From Acidobacteriota bacterium (GTDB lineage Bacteria; Acidobacteriota; Terriglobia; Acidiferrales; UBA7541), in NCBI GenBank assembly GCA_003225315.1, contig QHZD01000019.1:262311-326310 (forward strand): DNA of 64,000 nucleotides, in the 5' to 3' direction. The stretch's first letter is position 1; each line of letters begins with the position of its first letter. Shown here piece by piece: positions 16,550 to 26,100 of the stretch. The notes under the pieces were generated by a model that had not been told where the DNA came from, searched no databases, and was given only the letters and a program-made list of their open reading frames with translations. Made by a program: the position numbers and the translations under genes.

Positions 16550-18067
16550 TTAACAGCGGGTTGGAGGTTCGAGTCCTCCCCGGTTCACCACCTTTTCATC
16601 AGCACTCTCAAACGGCGCCAAGTAATTGAAAAGTGGTGCCGTTGCGGCGGTTCGATTGAATCGATCGCCGTCGTACGCAATTCCTTCCGGAAAGAACAGC
16701 TGCTGCAGTCGCTGCTTGTAGTCGAGGGACGCCTGGACCCACAGGTCTGATGCGCGCGGCAGAATACGTTCTGCGAACGCCAGGATGCCCTGTACGTCGA
16801 GTTCGTCGACCGCTTCGGTGTGCCGATCAATCTGCGCGAGCGTCAGTTCCTCGCGGAGCTTGTCGCGTTGACGGCTGTAGCTCGTGAGGTCAATCGATTC
16901 CGAGTAGAGGAACGCTTCGTCGAGCCGGTCGAGCTTCTGCTGGATCGCTTTAACGCGGCGCTCCCGTTCCGTCGTCCGCTCGTTCGCTTCGGCACGCCGC
17001 TGCTCCCATACGTGAAGGATGCGATCCTTCACCAGGCGCATGTAGCCGGGCGTCGGCTGCAAAAGCGCCAGTTCGTCAACAAACGCGCCTTCGAGCTCGG
17101 CTCTGCTGACATTGACCGCGCGGCATTGCCGCTGACAGTGGTAGTAGGCATAACGACCGTTGCGGCCCTTCGACCAACTGCCCGTCAGCGGCTGGCCGCA
17201 GGCTTCGCAGCGCACGAAGCCGCGTAGGGGGAAGTCCGGGCGGTTCCGCTGTCGCGGGCCGGAAACAACGACGCGACCGTCGAGCACGGCCTGCGCGCGG
17301 TAGAACGTCGCCTCGTCCACGATCGGCTCGAAGTCACCTCGTGTCGAGACGCCGTAGTCCGGGCTTTCAATCCTTCCGATGTAAATCGGGTTTCGCATCA
17401 ATTGCCCGAAGCTCTGTGGCGATAGTGTCAGACCCTTGCGGCTTCGCAGCCCCGCCGCGGTCGCACGTGCGATCACTTCCTGCTTCGTGTATCGCCCGGT
17501 CGCCAGGTCCTCGAATGCTCGTTTCACTAGCTTCGCGCGATCGGGATCGTGAACGAGACTCTTGCCGGACCATTTCGGAGCGTTCAAGTATCCGAGCGGC
17601 GCCGGGAATGTCCACCGTCCGAGCTCCAGTGCCGCCCGCATGCCGGCGCGCGTTCGATCCGAACGCACGTCGTTGTCGAACTGCGCGAACGCCGCCAGCA
17701 CACCTTCCATCAGCTTGCCGGTGGACGTGTCGTCGATGGGCTCGGTCGCCGACCGCAGCGAGATGCCGAGGGAATTCAGGTGCGCCCTGAGCGCGAAGTG
17801 GTCGTACTTCTCTCGCGCGAAGCGCGTGAGGTTGTACACGATGACAAAGTGGACTCTACCCTTGTGCGTCCGGCAGTACTTCGGCAACGCCTGGAGCTTC
17901 GTCCGATCTGTTGTCTTGGCGCTCTCGCCCTCTTCGTGGAATCGTTCGAGGATCTCGTAGCCGTGGCGCCGGCAGTACTCCTCGCACGCGCGGAGCTGAG
18001 TCGGCAGACTGAGGTTCTCGGTCTGTTCCTTCGTGCTGACGCGAACATAGATCACCGCGCCGATCAT
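16550..18067 (-). CDS. Large serine recombinase
   Basis: 505 aa from the ATG at 18067; the frame is open further but the resolvase domain begins here (MIGAVIYVRVSTKEQTEN). The N-terminal catalytic domain has Y-x-R-V-S with the nucleophilic Ser, then QLRACEEYC and NLTRFAREKYDH; a recombinase domain follows (FPAPLGYLNAPKW), a zinc ribbon (CEACGQPLTG..YYHCQRQC) and a coiled coil (RRVKAIQQKLDRLDEAF). The final residues NRGGLEPPTRC are antisense tRNA-Lys sequence: the attachment repeat lies inside the gene's 3' end. It probably catalysed integration at tRNA-Lys, an inference from position. Confidence 0.9.
   Translation of the reverse strand: MIGAVIYVRVSTKEQTENLSLPTQLRACEEYCRRHGYEILERFHEEGESAKTTDRTKLQALPKYCRTHKGRVHFVIVYNLTRFAREKYDHFALRAHLNSLGISLRSATEPIDDTSTGKLMEGVLAAFAQFDNDVRSDRTRAGMRAALELGRWTFPAPLGYLNAPKWSGKSLVHDPDRAKLVKRAFEDLATGRYTKQEVIARATAAGLRSRKGLTLSPQSFGQLMRNPIYIGRIESPDYGVSTRGDFEPIVDEATFYRAQAVLDGRVVVSGPRQRNRPDFPLRGFVRCEACGQPLTGSWSKGRNGRYAYYHCQRQCRAVNVSRAELEGAFVDELALLQPTPGYMRLVKDRILHVWEQRRAEANERTTERERRVKAIQQKLDRLDEAFLYSESIDLTSYSRQRDKLREELTLAQIDRHTEAVDELDVQGILAFAERILPRASDLWVQASLDYKQRLQQLFFPEGIAYDGDRFNRTAATAPLFNYLAPFESADEKVVNRGGLEPPTRC
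16554..16591 (+). repeat. Attachment-site repeat, right copy (tRNA-Lys 3' fragment)
   Basis: Identical to 11267-11304. It encodes only the 3' part of the tRNA and overlaps the last codons of the recombinase gene on the other strand. Confidence 0.9.
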
Positions 18068-18123
18068 CTCGGGCAGCGTAGCGCCATCATCGGGCGCTGG
18101 CAAGGTGTGTCTTTTCGCCACGG

Positions 18124-18306
18124 CTAGAGGACGCGATCGTGCTGCACGGCAAGTTCGATCACCACGCGCGCCAACGAGTCGGCGTGGTGCGCGATGGCGA
18201 GAACCTGTTCGTCCGACATCGTCTTCGCTTCTTCTCCGAGCAACTCCCGGCACTGCGCAATCGAGATGGATTCCGATTCCGGTTTCACACGATCGAGTAC
18301 GTCCAT
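18124..18306 (-). CDS. Small protein upstream of the recombinase
   Basis: 60 aa, MDVLDRVKPE start at 18306, ending 56 bases before the recombinase start and on the same strand, so likely cotranscribed. Acidic and helical (AQCRELLGEEAKTMSDEQVLAIAHHADSLA). Not recognised by name; its position suggests an accessory or regulatory factor of the recombinase. The frame is open upstream, but the sequence before this Met is low-information Arg/Ser-rich. Confidence 0.5.
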   Translation of the reverse strand: MDVLDRVKPESESISIAQCRELLGEEAKTMSDEQVLAIAHHADSLARVVIELAVQHDRVL

Positions 18307-18937
18307 GGCCGCATCCTCTTGAACGCGAGTCGCGACGATTCGTGTTGGATGGATGGCGCGCTCGGACACATGGGTTCGATGCCCCGAGTGATGAGCGCGG
18401 ATGCGGGCCTGAGGCCGGCATGAAGCGCAGGACGCTGACGTCGTGCGCCGGTCGCTGGACCGCGACCATGGGCGAGGGGATCGGCGGCGAGTTGCGTCGC
18501 GCGCGACCACGTAGAGGACCGTGGCCGATGCCGATCGACGGGCGTCAGGTCCGGACGGCTGAGCCCTCGCAGACGTTGAGCCCTGTGATCCTATGAACGC
18601 GCGGAGCGGACGATTCCTGACATACGAATTCTTGCAGCGACCTGAGCACCGCTCGATGCTGAACGACGTGATGGCCACGTGTCAGCTCTTGTTCGCCGCA
18701 GGCAGACCGAGAGTTGACCGATCACGAGTATTCGCTTTCCGGCTGCGATGCGTAGGCGATGGCGGGAAGCACCGACGTAGACAACGCCCCAGCCTCCCGT
18801 ATTGACACGTCGGCGCTGTCCCTGCGGGCAGCAAAACACGCCGACCGTCGCGCGCGAGCGATCATCTGCAAGGGCATGAATCGTGGGCGCTTCGCTTCGG
18901 TGACCATCATCAGGATGGAGCGCTCGATCCGTGTTGG
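18307..18937. other. Gene-free interval in the mobile element
   Basis: Several frames are open because of high GC, but none resembles protein or has a clear start. No repeats or hairpins of note. Confidence 0.45.
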
Positions 18938-20114
18938 CTATACCTGTACATGAGGGGGAACGCTGCTCCCGCGAGCTTCATCCCCCCTCGTTTTGCCCAT
19001 CCGTCGGACGCCACGACGGCCGAGGGCCACGAGATGCGCGAAGTCGTGAGGCAATGTCACGCACTCGATGCGTCCCCGCCCACTCGCTATCGCGTCGCGC
19101 GAGATCGGCGAGGTTGCGAGGTAGATCGAACGATTGCCTTCAGCGATCCAGTACCGTCGAAGCGCAGCGAAACGAGCAGCGCGAAACGCTCTCCGATTGG
19201 CGCGCCAGCGAGAGAATTCGGCGGCGGACGTGTCCGGTGCCGGCGCGTCTGGCTGTCGAAAGAACGATTCCAACTCGTCCCTCTGCGAGAGTGTCAACGA
19301 CGTCGCCAGGAGCTCGTGAGCGGCGTCCGAGTACGCGTTCGTTGCATGGCCCATAGACCTCGGAAACAGCACACGAATGGTCCAGAACCCGAGCGCGTTG
19401 AGCAGCTCGAGATGCCGCAGAATGAATATGCGAAAGTCCATCGGCGATTGGGTGCGCGCGAGATAGAGGAACACGTGGCGGCGCCGGTCCGGCTCGTAGC
19501 CGATCGGCAGCTTGTCCGGAAAGTACCGGATGGTCAGATCGGGCGGCTTGCCGAACACCAACCTCGGATACTTGTCGTCCCGGAGGTAGTCGCGCAATCG
19601 CTCCTCGAAGTAGCACCGCTTCTCGCGCTCAGAGCGGAGCCAGTTGACGGACCGGTCCGCGAGCACCGCGTCCAGAATCATCAGACGATGAATCGTCCGG
19701 TCGATTGTGACGCGTCGTCGATTCCGGTTGTCCGGCTCGCCGATCGCCGCGTATAGCGGCTTGTAGTGCACGTGAATGATTCTCGTGCGTCCGGTCGTGC
19801 CGAGTTCGATCAAGGTCGCGAACCGCCGGGCGACCAGCGTCCGGATGAAGTCGTGGACCTTCTGTCCGTGCGTGATGCCGGCGAACGCCGCATACTGTCG
19901 GCCCGACGAATACGCCGGCGTGACGCATGACGGTGACGAGGAAACGCGTCTGACGGTCAGTGAGCGCGAACGACGCCAGCGATCGATCGCACCCACGGGA
20001 AAGGCGGCGATCCACATTCGGCCCATGTGGTTCCGTGTTCCATGTTGTGACCATCTCAAGGCCTGCTCGTATAAACGCTCCGAGATGGCCGATTCCTGAC
20101 ACCAGGATTGACAA
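18938..20114 (-). pseudogene. Conserved mobile-element protein, broken by a one-base frameshift
   Basis: The N-terminal part is in one frame (SLASFALTDRQTRFLVTVMRHAGVFVG) and the rest in another (RQYAAFAGITHGQKVHDFI ... YKPLYAAIGEPDNRNRR ... MILDAVLADRSVNWL ... to 18938). Removing one C from the GGGCCGACAG run near 19903 restores a single frame. The joined protein of about 350-390 aa resembles a conserved uncharacterised protein I associate with mobile elements (LTxRQxRFLVTVMxHxGVxVGRQY). No enzymatic motif is recognised. It may be a DNA-binding accessory; that is speculative. The exact start is unclear. Confidence 0.6.
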
Positions 20115-20142
20115 GCTTCGGAATCACTCCTATGCTGGCTTG

Positions 20143-20355
20143 GTGTACCTGCAGGTTCCGCCCGAACTCGAAGCGAAGCTGGTACGCCTAGCCGCGAAGA
20201 CTGGCCGCACGGCCGACCAAGTGGCGCTCGACCTGTTGGCCTCTTCGATGGACCACGACGGGTGGTTCCGCACGGAGGTTGAAAAGGGCCGTGTTGCCGC
20301 GCGAGAAGGCAGGCTAATCGAGCACGATGAGGTCGCTGCTCGGATCAAGCATTGA
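20143..20355 (+). CDS. Small antitoxin-like protein (ribbon-helix-helix type)
   Basis: 70 aa from GTG at 20143 (TTG at 20140 is an alternative). The sequence VPPELEAKLVRLAAKTGRTADQVALDLL matches the strand-helix-helix of RHH antitoxins, and the tail FRTEVEKGRVAAREGRLIEHDEV matches the toxin-wrapping segment of RelB/ParD-like proteins. No ParE/RelE toxin follows; the next gene is a DUF6883 protein 48 bases downstream, so it may be an orphan or an unusual pair. Confidence 0.65.
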   Translation: MYLQVPPELEAKLVRLAAKTGRTADQVALDLLASSMDHDGWFRTEVEKGRVAAREGRLIEHDEVAARIKH

Positions 20356-20403
20356 ACAATTCGAGCCCGAGACTTTAGGGTTCATCGGCCGTAGGTAGTC
20401 GCG

Positions 20404-20760
20404 ATGAAGGTACCGAACGCCGATCGCGCAATCATTGCGACGGACAAGCTCACTGGCTACCTCCTGAACGTTTCGCACAAGCGAGGCGGGCCGAAAGCCA
20501 GACTGCTCTTGAGCGTCGGATATCGTTCGGACCATTCACAATCGCTGGAGTCGGACTTGCGATCGCAGCACCTTTTGCTCGATGTGAGCCGTACGCATGA
20601 GAACGCATACGATGCCGTATCCGGCGTGTCTGAGGAAGGCTATTCAGTTGAGTTTTTCGACATGACTGGGAACACCGTGGCGGTGGTCACGTTGCCTGCG
20701 AGCGCCTTGCGCCTCCCCACACCGGCGGATCGTCCGGCCGTTCGTGCCCTGAGCGCCTGA
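20404..20760 (+). CDS. DUF6883-like protein
   Basis: 118 aa. The opening MKVPNADRAIIATDKLTGYLLNVSH followed by GGPKARLLLSVGY matches the pattern of DUF6883 (PNAxRAxVxxxKLxxYLLNxxHxxGxxKAxxF), a small domain of unknown function often found near toxin-antitoxin or contact-toxin genes. The middle (SRTHENAYDAVSG) is less typical. Same strand as the RHH protein just upstream. Confidence 0.65.
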   Translation: MKVPNADRAIIATDKLTGYLLNVSHKRGGPKARLLLSVGYRSDHSQSLESDLRSQHLLLDVSRTHENAYDAVSGVSEEGYSVEFFDMTGNTVAVVTLPASALRLPTPADRPAVRALSA

Positions 20761-20972
20761 GTCTTCTCAGCGGTTTACCGGTGGGCGCAGCAATTGTCTG
20801 GGTGTCAGGGACGATTTCCGCAACTGGTTCGTGCACAAGGCCGCATAAGGCTGTCAATTACGAGTCCGTCGCCCATTTTGCACAATCTTGAGCTGACGAT
20901 GAGGGCGCGCTAGACTTCGACCGCGTATCGTCGAAAGACACGCTCACCGATGATCGGTCGTCCGGAGATGCC

Positions 20973-21476
20973 ATGACAAGAAAACGTGTCGATAGGACTC
21001 GGCTTCTCGCATTTGTCAGCGTCCTGCTGTTCTCTTTGACGCCAAAGGCCATGGGCCAGGAGGTCGCCGTTAGCCACAAGGCCGACCGAGAGCAACTTAC
21101 AGCGATCATCGACAAATGGGAGAAGGCTTGGAACAGTCACGACATGCATGCGTTCGCAAGCCTATTCCACGAAGATGGTGTGTGGATTCTATGGACCGGC
21201 GACGTATGGAAGGGAAGAAAGGCCATCGAAGAGGGCCATGCAGCGGTCCACAAGACGGTCTTCCGCAACAGCATTCAGCGCGAGCGGCTCGAGGAGTTGA
21301 CCTTCGTCGGATCCGACGCCGCGGTTGTGCGGTTCTACAGCACGTTAACAGGAGACGAACGTGCTCCAGGCAAGACCATTCGGAGCCGCAAGATCTTGAT
21401 CGTGACGAAGCGAGCCGGGGCGTGGAAAGTTGGATGGGGACAGAACACGAGGCTTGCCGACTCGACGCCTGAATGA
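20973..21476 (+). CDS. Secreted SgcJ/EcaC-like (SnoaL-fold) protein
   Basis: 167 aa. N-terminal signal peptide (RTRLLAFVSVLLFSLTPKAMGQ, cleavage about residue 29), then a NTF2/SnoaL-like domain: REQLTAIIDKWEKAWNSHD, ASLFHEDGVWILWTG, WKGRKAIEEG, and a final GAWKVGWGQN. Families of this type (DUF4440, SgcJ/EcaC) are small cone-shaped proteins with various or unknown activities. The gene stands alone; an upstream promoter is not evident. Confidence 0.8.
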   Translation: MTRKRVDRTRLLAFVSVLLFSLTPKAMGQEVAVSHKADREQLTAIIDKWEKAWNSHDMHAFASLFHEDGVWILWTGDVWKGRKAIEEGHAAVHKTVFRNSIQRERLEELTFVGSDAAVVRFYSTLTGDERAPGKTIRSRKILIVTKRAGAWKVGWGQNTRLADSTPE

Positions 21477-21831
21477 ATTGCGGAAGAACTTGGTTGGCTG
21501 TTTTAGGGACTCGAACTACGCCGCAAGTCTGAGGCGCTCGACCTGACGCAACCAGGTTGTCAGCCGGTTCCAACTCGTGAAAATCCGGCTCACCATCATT
21601 CCCTCTTGACTCCCTGAACTCGCTTCTTCGCCGGAACTGCATCTGGCATGTGATGCGAAATTGTGGTTCATCCTTGGTTTGCAACCCAATCAGTTTGTGA
21701 AATAGAGAGCTTTAACGCTCTGTTGCGCTTACGAGAGGCGCGTTGCTCACGCCGGAACCGCATTGGTAGTGTCGATTCCTGCTCCTGCGCTGGTACAATC
21801 TTGGTGGTGTGGATAGGCCGAGACGACGGCC
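21477..21831. other. Gene-free interval
   Basis: No supported gene. A TACAAT box at about 21795 lies 40 bases before the efflux adaptor start and might be a -10 element, without a clear -35. Confidence 0.4.
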
Positions 21832-23145
21832 ATGGGCGCACGTCAAAACGCTAAAGGCGGGAAATTGCCAGCCACTGTGCTGCGGAGGATAGACCGAAGG
21901 CGTGATTCTCGGCGAGGGCTAAGCTACCTCGTTCCCTCCTTAGTGTTGGCTGCGGTATTAGCCGGTGGGTGTTCGAAGGCCCATACGGCTAGCGTTTTGG
22001 GGGATGCGGCGCACCCTACCCCCGTTCACTTCTACACCGTTGCTGAGGAGACGGCGCGGAGGCGCATCCAGGCGGTGGGCTCGCTCTACGCGTTTGAAGA
22101 AAGCACGCTGAGTTCGCAAGTCGAAGGCCGCGTGTCCGAAGTGCTTGCCGATGTGGGCGACAATGTCAAAGCAGGCCAGGCACTGATCACACTCGACCCG
22201 CAAGAATTGCAATTTGAAGTGGACCGCCAGCGTGGCCTCGTAACCCAAGTGCGCGCGCAACTAGGCATCGGCCCAAACGATCCCCCGCCGACTGATCCAA
22301 AAAAGATTGCCTCCGTGCAACGCGCGGAAGCGGACTTGTTTGACGCCGATCACAAATACAGCCGCGCGCAACAAATGTACAAAGACAATCTGATCTCGCA
22401 GCAGCAACTTGACGAAGCTGCGAGCCGCTTCCAGAGCACCAAGGCAACTTACACCGTTGCACTACAGGAAGTCGATCGGCTGAAGGCCCTGTTGATTTCC
22501 AGTGAAGCCAGCGAGAAGCTGGCCGAAAAAAAGCTCGCTGACGCGGCCATTCGCGCGCCATTTCCCGGCGCCATCAAAACGCGGAACGTGCATCCCGGTG
22601 AGTATGTGAAAGTGCAAAGTCCGGTAATGGTGCTGGTTCGAACGGACCGCCTGCGAGCGCGTCTGGCTGTGCCGGAACGGTGGGCAGGGTGGGTGCGGGA
22701 CGGCGCCACGGTCGATCTGCACGTGGAAGCGTTTCCCGGCGAAACCTTTCAAGGAAAGATTTCGCGCATCAATCCGGTGGTAGAGCAGGATTCGCGCACC
22801 TTCGAGGCCGAGGCGCTCCTAACCAATCTCGATGGAAGGCTGAAACCCGGTTTCTTTCTGCAAGCGTCCATTCCCAGCGAGAAAGAAGAGAAAACCATCT
22901 TTCTTCCTGAACGAGCCGTGAATTATCGATACGGCGTCTACAAAGTTTTTCTGCTGAACGGCAATCGCGTTTCGGAACATCAGATTCGCCCAGCGGGCCA
23001 GACCGAAGACGAACATGGGCGGCGTTTTGAAGTTGCCGAGGGGCTGAAGCCGGGCGACAAAGTCGCAGTGGCCATTTCCGGTGATTTGAGCGAGGGGTCC
23101 ATCGTTCGAGAACAATTGGAAGGGACTGCACCGGCTGCGAAGTAA
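21832..23145 (+). CDS. RND efflux periplasmic adaptor (HlyD/AcrA family)
   Basis: 437 aa. A lipoprotein signal is likely: hydrophobic stretch ending LAGGC with Cys47; the 30-residue leader before it is long, so the true start may be later. The adaptor parts are in order: barrel-sandwich half (VQAVGSLYAFEES...VGDNVKAGQALITLD), a coiled-coil hairpin (about residues 125-220, KYSRAQQMYKDNLISQQQLDEA), the second lipoyl half (AAIRAPFPGAIKTRNVHPGEYV), then beta-barrel and membrane-proximal domains. It links the inner-membrane pump encoded 52 bases downstream to an outer-membrane channel; no TolC-like gene is in the window. Confidence 0.93.
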   Translation: MGARQNAKGGKLPATVLRRIDRRRDSRRGLSYLVPSLVLAAVLAGGCSKAHTASVLGDAAHPTPVHFYTVAEETARRRIQAVGSLYAFEESTLSSQVEGRVSEVLADVGDNVKAGQALITLDPQELQFEVDRQRGLVTQVRAQLGIGPNDPPPTDPKKIASVQRAEADLFDADHKYSRAQQMYKDNLISQQQLDEAASRFQSTKATYTVALQEVDRLKALLISSEASEKLAEKKLADAAIRAPFPGAIKTRNVHPGEYVKVQSPVMVLVRTDRLRARLAVPERWAGWVRDGATVDLHVEAFPGETFQGKISRINPVVEQDSRTFEAEALLTNLDGRLKPGFFLQASIPSEKEEKTIFLPERAVNYRYGVYKVFLLNGNRVSEHQIRPAGQTEDEHGRRFEVAEGLKPGDKVAVAISGDLSEGSIVREQLEGTAPAAK

Positions 23146-23197
23146 TCCCAGTGTGAAAACAAGTACGTCCATTTTGCAAAGATGAACTGATGAACCG

Positions 23198-26100
23198 ATG
23201 AAGCTCGCCGAAACCTGCGTAAAGTATCCCGTCTTCACCGTAATGCTGGTTGCGTTTCTCGTGACGCTGGGCGTGTTCTCCTACCGGGGTCTGGCCGTCG
23301 ACCTTTTTCCCAAAGCCGACCCTGCCACCGTAAACGTGGAAGTCAGGCTGCCGGGAGCGACCCCTGAAGAGGTCGTTACAGGTGTGGTCCTGCCTCTGGA
23401 AGATGCCATCTCTTCTGTGAGCGGCATTGACGAAATCACCGTCTATTCCTTCGAAGGCTTCGCCGACATTACCTGCACGTTTGTCCTTGAACGCGACATC
23501 GAGGGTGCTGCGCAGGACATCCGTGAAAAAGTTGCCGGAGCGATTGACCGGCTGCCGCGCGACACTCTTCCTCCCATTATCACCAAGCTGGATCCGCAGT
23601 CTGATCCCATCATGACGCTTCTCGTCAGCGGCCCTATGAGCCGCCGCGAACTGACCGAAATTGCCGACAAGCAGGTGCGTCGCGCCATTCAAGCCGTGGA
23701 TGGAGTTGGCAGTGTCGATCTCAATGGCGGACAGGGCCGCCAAATCCGTGTTTTGCTGGACGCCCAAAAACTCACGTCGCACAACTTCACGGTCCTTGAT
23801 GTTCGGTCAGCGTTGCAACGCGAGAACATCGAAGCGCCGGGCGGGCGCATGATCACCGGTCCCCAGGAACTGGGTCTTCGCACGCTGGGTCGCGTCACGT
23901 CCGCGGAACAATTCGGCGAAATCGTGATCGGGACACGCGGGGGCACGCCGGTACGCATCCGCGATGTAGCGCAAGTCGAAGACGGCGCACAGGAACTGCG
24001 AACCTGGTCGGCACTTTTTCGAAAGGGCGCCGCGGCACAAGACGTTGTCGCCATTCAGGTCCTGCGGCAATCGGGCGCCAACACTGTGCGCGTGGCAGAC
24101 GACGTCCGAAGCAAGCTTACGGAATTGCGTGCTCAGTTGCCGCCCGGCGTGCAACTTCAAGTGGTCCACGATATCTCCGACTTCATCAAGGCTTCCGTCC
24201 ATTCGCTGATTGAACATCTGATTTTTGGCAGCATTCTGGCAAGCATGGTCGTCTGGCTCTTTATTCGAAATTGGCGTGCGGTGCTGATTGCGGCCGTAGC
24301 CATTCCCGCTTCCATCATTGCGACTTTTACGTTGATGCGCGGCATGGACTTTTCCCTGAACAACATAACGCTCTTGGCGTTGACGCTAGCCGTTGGAATC
24401 GTCATCGACGATGCCATCATCGTCCTCGAAAACATTTTCCGATTCATGGAAGAGAAGGGAAGAGATCGCGTTCGCGCGGCGATCGAAGCCACCAAGGAAA
24501 TTGGGCTGGCGGTGATGGCCACTACTCTCTCGCTGGTGATTATATTTCTGCCCATCGCGTTCATGACTGGTTATGCGCGCAAATACGTGAATTCTTTCGG
24601 ATGGACCATGGCGATGGCTATTCTCGTCTCGCTGCTCGTGGCCTTCACGCTTACGCCGATGATGAGTTCGCGTTTCCTCAAGTTAGGCGGTGCGGAAAAG
24701 AAAGCGCACTCCGAAGGGTTCCTACACTCTGTGGAGGTGCTCTATCTCAGGATGTTGCACTGGTCCCTCGCGCACCGGCGCGCCATTATCCAGATTTGCC
24801 TCGCGACTTTTCTCTCCACTTTCGGTTTCTACCACTTGGTCGGACGCGACTGGATTCCCGCGGATGACCAATCCGAACTAATCAGTTCGTACACGCTTCC
24901 CGAAGGCACTTCGCTCGAAAAAACCACCAATCTTGCGAAGGATATCGCCAAGCACTTGATTGCTTTGCCGGAGGTGGCGCTCGTCCAATCGTATACGCAC
25001 GGGCCGACGAATCACGGGCACTTTTTCATCGTGCTGGTGCCGCGCAGCGAGCGAAGCCGTAGTCACACGCAGATGGCAACGGCAGTTCGCGGAATTCTTT
25101 CCACTTACCGGAACCTGACCTACAACGTGCGCTTGCCTTCGGTGCTTGGCGGTGAAATCTATTTTCCCATCGCCGCGGTCATTCGTGGACCGGAGCTCAC
25201 GCAACTCGCGGAGATTAGCAAGCAGGCGGCCGGTCGCATGATGAATTATCCGGAACTTGTAGACGTCAATCCCAGCCTGAACCTGAACACCCCGGAACTT
25301 CAGGTGAAGGTGGATCGGCAGCGAGCCGCGGATATCGGTGTGCGCATGACCGACGTGAGCGATGCCGTCAGATTGTTTTATTCCGGCGAGGACGAGATTA
25401 CCAGGTTCAAGGAAGGCTCGGAACAGTATCCCGTTACGATGCAATTGCTGCCGGAGCAGCGGGATAATCCTGATGTCCTCGCACGAATGATGGTGCCCTC
25501 GACGAAACTGGGGCAGGTGCGGCTTGAAAATGTCGCCACGATAGGGCGCGGCGCCGGACCGGCCAGCCTCCAGCGCTACAACCGGGAATTTCAAGTCAGT
25601 GTTTACGCCAACGTTGCTTCGGGCTATCCGCTCGACTTGGCCGCGGCGCACACCGTGCAATCCATCAAGGAAGTCGGACTGCCGGCCGGTTACTCGTATC
25701 TCTTTTCCGGACAAGTGAAAGTCCTTGAGGAAACCACCTGGAATCTTTTGCTGGCGATGCTGCTGGCATCTATTTTTATGTACATGGTCCTGGCGGCACA
25801 GTTTGAGAGCTTCACTTACCCGTTCATCATTATGCTGACGCTTCCACTTAGCGTGCCTTTCGCGCTTTTCTCGTTGTGGATTACGGGACGCGCGTTGAGC
25901 TTGTGGAGCGCCTTGGGAATGTTTCTGCTGCTCGGCATCGTGAAAAAGAACGGCATCCTGCAAGTGGATTACACGAATCGGCTGCGCGCCGAAGGGATGC
26001 CTGTGCGCGATGCGATCATTGAAGCGAATCGCGTTCGCCTCCGGCCCATCCTGATGACCACGCTTTCCATCATCGCTGGATTGATCCCCGTGGCAATCGG

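Larger units (their letters stand above)
16554..20760. mobile_element. Probable second integrated element carrying the serine recombinase
   Basis: Starts at the right tRNA-Lys repeat with the recombinase and continues through a 60-aa gene, a frameshifted conserved gene, an antitoxin-like gene and a DUF6883 gene. Codon and base use (very rich in CG steps, many CGA/TCG) differ from the flanking genes. No third copy of the repeat was found, so the right border is a guess; it could reach about 21.5 kb. Confidence 0.45.

Noticed and set aside
18068-18469. 134-residue N-terminal extension of the serine recombinase
   Set aside because: The extension is Arg/Ser-rich, overlaps the 60-aa gene and precedes the conserved first strand of the catalytic domain.
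21553-21595. Possible third attachment repeat, ending CCGGCTCACCA
   Set aside because: Only the terminal CCGG-TCACCA resembles the tRNA-Lys end; the T arm does not align, so chance similarity is more likely.
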